Of a stretch of 64,000 nt of DNA, positions 57,541-64,000 are shown one piece after another (the first letter of the stretch is position 1; each line of letters opens with the position of its first letter). A program made the translations under genes and the position numbers. Source of the stretch: Nitrososphaerota archaeon (GTDB lineage: Archaea; Thermoproteota; Nitrososphaeria_A; Caldarchaeales; JAVZCJ01); contig JAVZCJ010000002.1 of the NCBI GenBank assembly GCA_038874475.1, positions 200,964-264,963 on the forward strand, in the 5' to 3' direction. The notes beneath the pieces were generated by a model. It was not told the DNA's origin and ran no database searches. It was given only the letters and a program-made list of their open reading frames with translations.

Positions 57541-58710
57541 TTACAAAGCATTTATATCATAAAACTTTTTTCCTTTAATAAAAGTAGCAATAACATTCAG
57601 GTTTTTATCTAAAATTATTAAATTTGCTATAGCTCCTGGAGAAATAAATCCTCTTTCTTTTTCACCAATTGCTTTAGCTGGATTTAAAGTAGCCATTTTT
57701 ATAGCATCCTCAATACTTAATCCAATTTTATTAACCATATTCTTTACAGCCTTGTCCATTGTTAAGGTACTTCCTGCTAAATCACCTGTATCAACTCTTC
57801 TACTAACTCCATTTTTTACAATTACCCTAATTCCTTCAAGTTCATAATAACCATCAGGCAAACCTGTTGCAGAAATACTATCTGTAATTAAAATAATTTT
57901 ATCGATGCCTTTTGCTAATAAGGTTAATTTAATAGTACCTGGGTGAAGATGAACCATGTCAGTTATTATTTCACAATAAACATTTGGATTTATTAAAGCA
58001 GCACCTACTATTCCTGGCTCTCTATGATGAAAATTTCTCATTCCATTATAAAAATGAGAACATAAAGTTATTCCTGCATTGAAACCAGCTATTGCTTCTT
58101 CATAATTAGCATTTGTATGAGCTGCAGCTACTATTACTCTATTTTTCACAGCATTTTTTATGAATTCGATAGCACCAGGAATTTCAGGAGCTATTGTTAT
58201 TACTCTTATATTTTTTTCAGAGATTTTAAGAAGTTCTTCAAATTCTTCAATATTAGGATTTCTTACAAATAGAACATTTTGAGCCACGGCTTTTTCTTTA
58301 CTAATATATGGCCCTTCTACATATGCTCCTAAAATTTCTGCTCCATAATTATTAATTTTCATAGCTGAAGTAATGTTTTTTAAAACTGAAGATAATTCGT
58401 CCATAGGTGCAGATAACGTAGTTGGTAAAAAAGATGTTACACCATGTTTTAAAAGATTTTCAGATATTTTTAAAATAGATTCTTTTTTATTATCCATAGC
58501 AGAGTAACCATAGCATCCATGAGTATGAATATCTATATATCCTGGAGCGCAAATATAATTACTATAATCAATAATTTTATATTCTTCATCAATTTTATCT
58601 TTCCAAGAAATTATTTTCTCAATTCTTCCCGAAGAGATTAATACGTATACTTTAGATAATTTTTCAATAGGAGTAATCAATTCACCTACTTTAATTGCTA
58701 TTTTATTCAT
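57541..58710 (-). CDS. nagA: N-acetylglucosamine-6-phosphate deacetylase
   Basis: 389 residues. Amidohydrolase: YIDIHTHGCYGYSAMD, the metal Glu in GAYVEGPYISKEKA, VAAAHTNANYEEAIAGFNAGITLCSHFYNGMRNFHHREPGIVGAALINP, ITDSISATGLPDGYYELEG and GAIANLIILDKNLNVIATFIKGK. It deacetylates GlcNAc-6-phosphate to GlcN-6-phosphate in chitin, glycan or amino-sugar recycling. Stands alone here, 150 bp from the acyl-CoA synthetase gene. Confidence 0.93.
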   Translation of the reverse strand: MNKIAIKVGELITPIEKLSKVYVLISSGRIEKIISWKDKIDEEYKIIDYSNYICAPGYIDIHTHGCYGYSAMDNKKESILKISENLLKHGVTSFLPTTLSAPMDELSSVLKNITSAMKINNYGAEILGAYVEGPYISKEKAVAQNVLFVRNPNIEEFEELLKISEKNIRVITIAPEIPGAIEFIKNAVKNRVIVAAAHTNANYEEAIAGFNAGITLCSHFYNGMRNFHHREPGIVGAALINPNVYCEIITDMVHLHPGTIKLTLLAKGIDKIILITDSISATGLPDGYYELEGIRVIVKNGVSRRVDTGDLAGSTLTMDKAVKNMVNKIGLSIEDAIKMATLNPAKAIGEKERGFISPGAIANLIILDKNLNVIATFIKGKKFYDINAL

Positions 58711-58859
58711 TTTATAACACTTAATTATCTTTTAATTTACTTATTTTTAAATTTTTTAAACTTTAATTATGTCTCATAAATTTTTTTAAGGGACCATATT
58801 TTAAATATTTTTTGATACCAAAATTAATATCTATCACCATAGTTCCAAATATTGTTTAT

Positions 58860-60347
58860 TTATTTTTTAAATTCATTTAAATATTCATTAAGCATTTCAA
58901 CTTTCTTTAAATATAGTCCATACTTAACTAATCCATTTATTGCTTGAACTGCTTCTTCTGGAGAAGAATAAGATGGAATGCCATATTTATCAAATTTTTG
59001 TCTTATATGTAAAGCCATTTCTGTTTCTCCTATATCACATGCAACTATTGGTTTAGAATATTTTTTAGAAACACTTGCTATTCTATCTATAAAATCATCT
59101 CCAAGAGCAGGAGTATGATGCAATCCAATAATTATTATTCCATTTATTTCAAAATCTTCGAGAAGAATTTTTGTACAATTTTCATACATTTCAGAAGTTA
59201 CTGAACCTGTTAAATCTATTGGATTAGAAATTGTTGCAAATTCAGGTATTATTTTATCTTTTTTTAATTCATTAAGTTTATTAATAGTTTCTTCTGAAAA
59301 TTTTTTGACATTCATTCCTCTTAATTCACATTCATCAGAGGCCATTACACCTGGTCCACCCGCATCAGTAATTATTCCAATGTTTTTCCCTTTCGCAGGA
59401 GGTTGTAAAACTAATGCTTTTGCTAAGTTGAAAAATTCATGCATATTTTCTGCTCTTAAAATGCCAACTTGTTTAAATATTCCATCATATATTTTATCTG
59501 ATCCAGCAAGTGCTCCAGTATGCGATAGAGCTGCTCTTGCTCCAGCTTCTGTTTTACCAGTTTTAATAGCTATGATTGGTTTTTTCTTAGTAACCTTGCT
59601 TGCAATTTTTATAAATTCTCTTCCATTAACTATATTTTCAATATACATTAATATCACTCTTGTTTTTTTATCTTCGAAGAAATATTCTAAAATTTCTACT
59701 TCATCTACATCAGCTCTATTTCCAAAACTTATGAATCTACTTATTCCTATTTGTTTTCCAGTTAAATAATCTAATGCAGCTACACCAAATGCTCCACTTT
59801 GACTTATAAGAGCTATACTTCCAAGCATTGGACGAGGCATTGAAACAACTTCTTTACCATTTGATAAAAGCTTTGTTTCAGGTAAAAATAATGTATCAAC
59901 TCCAGTGCTTGGATCATATACTCCTAAACAATTTGGTCCAAGGAGTCTTATACCTGCATTTTTCACCATTTCTTTAATTTTTTGCTCAAGTTCATAATTT
60001 CCAATTTCACTATAACCTGAAGAAATTATTATAATATTTTTTACTTTTTTTTCAATTGCTTCTTCAACAATTTTTAATGTTAATTGAGCTGGGATAACAA
60101 TTACAACTAAATCTATTTCATCTGGTATATTAAGAATTGAAGGATAGCATTTATGCCCTAAAATTTCTTTTTCGTACGGGTTTACTGGATATATTTCACC
60201 TTTGAATAATCCTCTTTTTTTATTTTCTATAAAATTTCTAAATATTATTCCTCCGGCTTTCTCAATTTTTTCTGAAGCACCTACTATTGCTACTGTTTTA
60301 GGTTCAAAAAAATTTTTTATTTGTGAAATTGAATTTTTAATATTCAT
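58860..60347 (-). CDS. acdA: ADP-forming acetate/acyl-CoA synthetase, alpha (CoA-binding) subunit
   Basis: 495 residues. CoA-binding domain: FFEPKTVAIVGASEKIEKAGGIIFRNFI, IYPVNPYEKEILGHKCYPSI, then the ligase half with SQSGAFGVAALDYL, FISFGNRADVDEVEILEYF, AAL SHTGALAGSDKIYDG (phosphohistidine) and IITDAGGPGVMASDECE. ACD enzymes convert acyl-CoA, ADP and Pi to acid, CoA and ATP, the standard archaeal route of energy conservation from acetyl-CoA. Only the alpha subunit is here. The ATP-grasp beta subunit must be encoded elsewhere. Confidence 0.92.
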   Translation of the reverse strand: MNIKNSISQIKNFFEPKTVAIVGASEKIEKAGGIIFRNFIENKKRGLFKGEIYPVNPYEKEILGHKCYPSILNIPDEIDLVVIVIPAQLTLKIVEEAIEKKVKNIIIISSGYSEIGNYELEQKIKEMVKNAGIRLLGPNCLGVYDPSTGVDTLFLPETKLLSNGKEVVSMPRPMLGSIALISQSGAFGVAALDYLTGKQIGISRFISFGNRADVDEVEILEYFFEDKKTRVILMYIENIVNGREFIKIASKVTKKKPIIAIKTGKTEAGARAALSHTGALAGSDKIYDGIFKQVGILRAENMHEFFNLAKALVLQPPAKGKNIGIITDAGGPGVMASDECELRGMNVKKFSEETINKLNELKKDKIIPEFATISNPIDLTGSVTSEMYENCTKILLEDFEINGIIIIGLHHTPALGDDFIDRIASVSKKYSKPIVACDIGETEMALHIRQKFDKYGIPSYSSPEEAVQAINGLVKYGLYLKKVEMLNEYLNEFKK

Positions 60348-60511
60348 ACATATTCACGATTTATTTTTCAATAATTTTTTAAATTAAGTTATTTTTATAT
60401 CTTTTTTTTATAATTATTTATTAATAATAAAATTCATCATGTATATTTTAACCAAAAGAAAGGTAAGACAAAATAATATTAATATAAGATATAATCAAAT
60501 GAATAATATAA

Positions 60512-60525
60512 AGCTTATAAGTAAA
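60512..60525 (+). promoter_or_regulatory. Likely promoter of the Gfo/Idh/MocA operon
   Basis: AAAGCTTATAAGTA about 35 nt upstream of the GGTGA ribosome-binding site (60544-60548). Confidence 0.45.
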
Positions 60526-60554
60526 ATTTTTTATTTGTACTAGGGTGATTGTAG

Positions 60555-61607
60555 ATAACGAAAACTATTAAATTTGGTATAATCGGAACAGGAGTTGGTG
60601 CAAACCTTTGTGCTCAAGCTCTTTTTACGATATCAAAAAGCAATATAGCTCAACTTATAGCTGTAACAAGTCAAAAAGAAGGGCATGCTAAAGAGTTTGC
60701 ATCAAAATGGAATTTGAAATCATGGTATACAGACTACATAAAGATGTTACAAAAGGAGGATTTAGATGCTGTGATAATTAATACACCACATTACCTTCAT
60801 TATAAAATAGCTATGGATGTTATGAAAATGAATAAACATGTGTTAGTGGATAAACCAATGGCTATAAGCTTAAAAGAAACTGATGAAATGATAAATGAAG
60901 CAAGAAAGAGAAATGTAAAATTAGGTGTTATCCTTCAATCAAGGTTTGATTCTGCAGTTAAGAAAGTTAAAGAAGCTATTGATACAGGAAAATTCGGACG
61001 CTTGATATTAGGGGAAGCTGTTGTAGAATGGTTTAGGGAACAAGAATATTATGATAAAAGTTCATGGAGAGGAAAATGGAGTACGGAAGGGGGAGGAGCT
61101 TTAATTAATCAGGCTATCCATACTATAGACTTACTTTTATGGCTGTTTGGTCAACCTAAACAACTTTGGGCACAGATTGACACATTTTTACATAATATAG
61201 AAGTTGAAGATTTAGCTGTGGCTGCAATTCGTTTTGAAAATGGAGCTTTAGGGATTATCCAAGCAAGTACAGCAATTTATCCTGGATTACCAGCTAAATT
61301 AGAAGTTCATGGAACTAAAGGGACAGCTATAATTGAGGGAGAAATTCTTAAAAGATTATCTATAATGGAAGAAAAAGAAGTAATTAGTGAGAAAACTAAA
61401 GATAAACTTGAATCTTGGGTTCGTCCAGAAAGAGTTCCAGTTATGAATCATGCATCATTAATTAAAGATTTTGCTCAATCAATAATCGATGACAGGAAAC
61501 CATATGTGGATGGTATAGAAGGTAGAAAATCAATAGAGTTAATTATGGCTATTTATAAATCAAGTAAAACTAACAGTATTATTAATTTTCCATTTGAAGA
61601 AAATTAA
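60555..61607 (+). CDS. Gfo/Idh/MocA-family oxidoreductase with unusual start
   Basis: About 350 residues if the N-terminus is included. The Rossmann motif IKFGIIGTGVGANLCAQAL is encoded upstream of the first conventional in-frame start (TTG at 60714), so that TTG cannot be the true start. In-frame codons there are TTG-TAG-ATA-ACG (60549-60560), with GGTGA 6 nt before ATA. Either ATA is used or a TTG start has been lost to an in-frame TAG. The rest is normal: VLVDKPMAISLKETDEMI, GGGALINQAIHTIDLLLWLFG, and VEDLAVAAIRFENGALGIIQ. These enzymes oxidise sugars, inositols or related alcohols with NAD(P). First gene of a catabolic operon. Confidence 0.85.
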   Translation: MTKTIKFGIIGTGVGANLCAQALFTISKSNIAQLIAVTSQKEGHAKEFASKWNLKSWYTDYIKMLQKEDLDAVIINTPHYLHYKIAMDVMKMNKHVLVDKPMAISLKETDEMINEARKRNVKLGVILQSRFDSAVKKVKEAIDTGKFGRLILGEAVVEWFREQEYYDKSSWRGKWSTEGGGALINQAIHTIDLLLWLFGQPKQLWAQIDTFLHNIEVEDLAVAAIRFENGALGIIQASTAIYPGLPAKLEVHGTKGTAIIEGEILKRLSIMEEKEVISEKTKDKLESWVRPERVPVMNHASLIKDFAQSIIDDRKPYVDGIEGRKSIELIMAIYKSSKTNSIINFPFEEN

Positions 61608-61708
61608 GATTTTTAAAATATCAATTAAATATTGATAATGGCAACTTTAATATTTTTAAATAAAAGTTTTTAAATTTGTAAAATTGAAGTTTTTCAAGGT
61701 GTTTTAAA

Positions 61709-62611
61709 ATGAAAATGAATGTAGCATGGCTATATGCGATTACTAAATATGGATATCCTCCTCCTATAAATAAAATTTTTAATATAATAGATGATATGAA
61801 AAATCTTGGTTTTGATGCTATTGAACTCGAAGTTTATACTGCAAAAAACTTATTAGAATTTGAAGAAAAGAAGAAAGAAATAAAGAAGAAAATTAAAGAT
61901 TTAGATTTAAAAGTTATAAATTTAGCAGCTGTTTTACCTGAGCTACTTGATGCTAATGAAGAAATAAGAAAAAAAGGAATAGAATATTTTAAAAGATCAA
62001 TAAATTTAGCTAATTTCTTTGAATCTCCTATGATACAAACAGATACTTTTACTCCTCCTTTAAAATTTGAAGGGAGAGGACCATATAAAGGAGCTATTGT
62101 TTTTGGAGAAAAATATAAAGTTATAGTAGACCAAACTTTTTCATGGAAAAAATTTTGGAAAATGCTTGTAACAACAATGAAAAAATGTGCTAAAGCTGCA
62201 AAGAAAGGAGATCTTTTATTTACTGTAGAACCTAGGGTAGGTGAAACGATAAGCAATAGTGATGCAATGTTAAAATTATTAGAAGAAGTAAATGAAGAAA
62301 ATTTTGGAGCAGTACTTGATTGTGGACATTTAAATGCTGCTAAAGAACTTATTCCATTATCGATTGAAAAATTAGGAGAAAAAATAATGTATGTTCATGC
62401 ATCTGATAATGATGGAAGGGACAATTATCATTTTGCTCCAGGAAAAGGAACAATTGACTGGGATGGAGTATTTCAAGCATTAAAAAAACATAAATTTAAT
62501 GGATATGTAGCAATAGATGTAGGTGGAGAAGAAGTAAAAAATAGATTAGATGAAGAAGTATTAGAAGCAAAGAAATTTTTAGAAGAATTATCTAAAAAAC
62601 ATGGATTTTAA
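61709..62611 (+). CDS. Sugar phosphate isomerase/epimerase (xylose isomerase-like TIM barrel)
   Basis: 300 residues. AP endonuclease family 2 fold: LGFDAIELEVYTAKNL, FTVEPRVGETIS (metal Glu), GAVLDCGHLNAA (Asp, His) and MYVHASDNDGRDNYHFAPGKGTIDWDGVFQALKKHKFNGYVAIDVGGEE (His, Asp/Glu). These bind a divalent metal for ketose-aldose or epimer conversion. It shares an 11-nt overlap with the next gene, so the operon is tightly coupled. Substrate unknown. Confidence 0.88.
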   Translation: MKMNVAWLYAITKYGYPPPINKIFNIIDDMKNLGFDAIELEVYTAKNLLEFEEKKKEIKKKIKDLDLKVINLAAVLPELLDANEEIRKKGIEYFKRSINLANFFESPMIQTDTFTPPLKFEGRGPYKGAIVFGEKYKVIVDQTFSWKKFWKMLVTTMKKCAKAAKKGDLLFTVEPRVGETISNSDAMLKLLEEVNEENFGAVLDCGHLNAAKELIPLSIEKLGEKIMYVHASDNDGRDNYHFAPGKGTIDWDGVFQALKKHKFNGYVAIDVGGEEVKNRLDEEVLEAKKFLEELSKKHGF

Positions 62612-63350
62612 AATGATAATAGATATTAATATTGAAATTGGTAATGGAATAGAATTCAAATTTTCATTGGAAGAATTAATAAAAATAATGAATGAAAATA
62701 ACATAGACAAAGCAGTAGTTTCACCAATTAGAGGAAGATATTACATAGATTTATTTAAAGAAGCAAATAAATATATTAAAGATAGTATTTCAAAATATAA
62801 AAATAAACTTTATGGATTTGCAACAGCAAATCCATGGTTTGAAAATGAAGCTAAAATCGAGCTTAGAAAATCTATTAAAGAATATAATCTTAAAGGATTA
62901 AAATTATTTCCTTCTATACAAGGATATAAAATAAATCATGAAATTGTTTATCCCTTAATGGAAGAAACAAAAAAATTAAAAATACCTGTTTTTATTTCTT
63001 CAGGATATCCCCCATCAACTCCTTTACAAATTGCTGATTTAGCTGAAGTTTTCCCAGAAATCAATATTATTATGGGTCATAGTGGTTTCACAACTTTTTG
63101 GCTCGAACTTCTTCCAGCAATGAAAAGATGTGAAAATTTATATGGAGAGCTTTCATGTCAAACAAATGTAAGAGCTTTAAAAGAAGCTATAGAAAAAATT
63201 GGAGCTGAAAGATTTCTTTATGGTTCATCCTTACCCTTTTCTCATCCCATTATTGAAATTGAAAAAATAAAACTTTTAAATCTATCTAAAGAAGAAGAAG
63301 AAAAAATTCTTTGGGAAAATGCATTTAAATTGCTTAATATAAAAGAGTGA
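62601..63350 (+). CDS. Amidohydrolase-like protein lacking most metal ligands
   Basis: 249 residues, homologous along its length to the next gene (PF04909-type amidohydrolase). Most catalytic positions are replaced: the N-terminal HxH is DINIEIG, KLHP is KLFP, FHTG is ISSG, and the late GSD is GSS. The MGHSG histidine is kept. LYGFATANPWF, GLKLFPSIQGY, FLYGSSLPFSHP show the fold is intact. It is likely a pseudoenzyme subunit for the active paralogue that follows, or has a changed mechanism (inference). Confidence 0.8.
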   Translation: MDFKMIIDINIEIGNGIEFKFSLEELIKIMNENNIDKAVVSPIRGRYYIDLFKEANKYIKDSISKYKNKLYGFATANPWFENEAKIELRKSIKEYNLKGLKLFPSIQGYKINHEIVYPLMEETKKLKIPVFISSGYPPSTPLQIADLAEVFPEINIIMGHSGFTTFWLELLPAMKRCENLYGELSCQTNVRALKEAIEKIGAERFLYGSSLPFSHPIIEIEKIKLLNLSKEEEEKILWENAFKLLNIKE

Positions 63351-63355
63351 TAATA

Positions 63356-64000
63356 ATGCGTATAATAGATTCTCATGGTCATTATATGGCACTTCCATAT
63401 TTTAGGAAGACTATAGAAGAAGAATTAATTGTTATTATGGACGGTCTTAAAATAGATATGCTTGTTTTAACACCTTTCGAGGGTTTATATAAAAATTCTA
63501 AGGAAGATCATGATAGAATTTATAATGCTTATAAAAAATTTCCAAATAGATTTATTCCATTTGCAACAGCGAATCCATATAATGGAATGGAAGCTTTAAA
63601 AGAAATTGAAAGAACTTTTAAAATGATGAATTTTAAAGGATTAAAGCTTCATCCAATTGTTCAAGCTTTTTCTCCGATTAATCCGATAGTTTATCCATTT
63701 ATAGAGAAAGCAATAGAATATAATGTCCCAATATTGTTTCATACAGGTGATCCAGTTTATGGTATGCCATTTCAATTATGTGAATTAGCTAGAGAATATC
63801 AAAAAGCTACATTTATTATGGGACATATGGGGCTTGGAGAATATTGGTATGATGCAATAAGATCTGCTAAGAAAACAGATAATATATATTTAGATACTAC
63901 TGGATGTAGATATAAAATAGCTATTGAAAAAGCTATTAAAGAAATTGGAGCTGATAGGATATTATATGGTTCAGATATGCCCTTTTTATCAACAGAATTA
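63356..64000 (+). CDS. PF04909-type amidohydrolase (gene cut by window end)
   Basis: 215 codons from ATG at 63356 to the window end. It retains the metal ligands lost in the upstream paralogue: IIDSHGHYM (HxH), GLKLHPIVQ (Lys/His), FHTGDP (His), IMGHMGLG (His) and YGSDMPF (Asp). Family members hydrolyse lactones, decarboxylate or hydrolyse C-C/C-N bonds. In this operon a sugar or inositol-derived lactone would be a logical substrate (inference). It starts 5 nt after the paralogue. Confidence 0.88.
   Translation, partial: MRIIDSHGHYMALPYFRKTIEEELIVIMDGLKIDMLVLTPFEGLYKNSKEDHDRIYNAYKKFPNRFIPFATANPYNGMEALKEIERTFKMMNFKGLKLHPIVQAFSPINPIVYPFIEKAIEYNVPILFHTGDPVYGMPFQLCELAREYQKATFIMGHMGLGEYWYDAIRSAKKTDNIYLDTTGCRYKIAIEKAIKEIGADRILYGSDMPFLSTEL

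Noticed and set aside
60714-61607. Short Gfo/Idh/MocA protein starting at the TTG
   Set aside because: The Rossmann GxGxxG region is encoded upstream in frame, so the TTG start would remove the NAD-binding motif.
1-64000. tRNA, rRNA or CRISPR arrays
   Set aside because: No GC-richer cloverleaf-like segment, no rRNA-like region and no regularly spaced direct repeats were seen. Small tRNAs with introns could be missed by eye.

Overview
The window is 64 kb of very AT-rich, gene-dense archaeal chromosome. Archaeal identity rests on sn-glycerol-1-phosphate dehydrogenase (ether-lipid stereochemistry), coenzyme F420 glutamate ligase (CofE), an MptN-like ATP-grasp ligase of the tetrahydromethanopterin type, archaeal-type PheS/PheT, a degraded archaeal A24 prepilin peptidase, a membrane-anchored Lon-like protease, a DUF2116 protein, BRE/TATA promoters and frequent TTG/GTG starts. 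VapBC and HEPN/MNT cassettes and a LacS-like GH1 enzyme suggest a thermophile, probably in the Thermoproteota/TACK group. The exact lineage is inference. Nothing in the window demonstrates methanogenesis (no mcr genes).

Layout. 1-10.8 kb: partial PfkB kinase, MptN-like ligase, RidA, CofE, MobA-like and EgsA, SagB-type nitroreductase, DUF2148 ferredoxin-domain protein, GH1 beta-glycosidase, membrane-anchored metzincin-like protease and a duplicated helix-hairpin-helix-like protein. 10.8-16.5 kb: an eight-gene operon for a group 4 membrane-bound [NiFe] hydrogenase. All four NiFe cysteines are present. The operon also holds an HdrB-type CCG protein and a 16-Cys ferredoxin, but no NuoL/M/N antiporter subunit in this window. 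16.6-23.1 kb: Lon-like protease, a HEPN/MNT pair, a cysteine/sulfur block (CysK plus a SerK-like ParB-fold protein, divergent SufS) and a second HEPN/MNT pair whose nucleotidyltransferase is fused to a winged helix. 23.3-28.7 kb: PQQ-propeller protein, PC4-like protein, PheST, and a VapBC pair with a perfect palindromic operator.

28.8-38.2 kb is a carbon-acquisition locus: a DUF5107-TPR giant, two sugar-type ABC permeases and a Tat-exported binding protein face a corrinoid protein and a UroD-type methyltransferase. A GATase1-like gene at its end has the same 16-bp promoter as the binding-protein operon. 38.2-44.3 kb: TrmO, LarA-like, DUF123 nuclease, SufCB, NnrD, second VapBC. 44.4-48.1 kb: atypical hydrophobic genes and gene decay (including a frameshifted prepilin peptidase) around a phosphohexomutase. 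48.1-57.4 kb: P2A-type cation ATPase, short MscS-like channel, DUF72, GDH, an IS110 transposase relic, coiled-coil DUF3782-like protein, D-2-hydroxyacid dehydrogenase, GNAT. 57.5-64 kb: NagA, ADP-forming acyl-CoA synthetase alpha subunit, and a divergent catabolic operon (Gfo/Idh/MocA oxidoreductase, sugar isomerase, a metal-ligand-less amidohydrolase paralogue and an intact one cut by the window end).

Taken together the genes suggest an anaerobic heterotroph. It would import and break down sugars or glycosides, transfer methyl groups through a corrinoid protein, deaminate glutamate, make acetate with ADP-forming synthetase, and dispose of electrons through ferredoxin, a membrane hydrogenase and perhaps a disulfide-type (HdrB) site. 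No tRNA, rRNA or CRISPR array was recognised.
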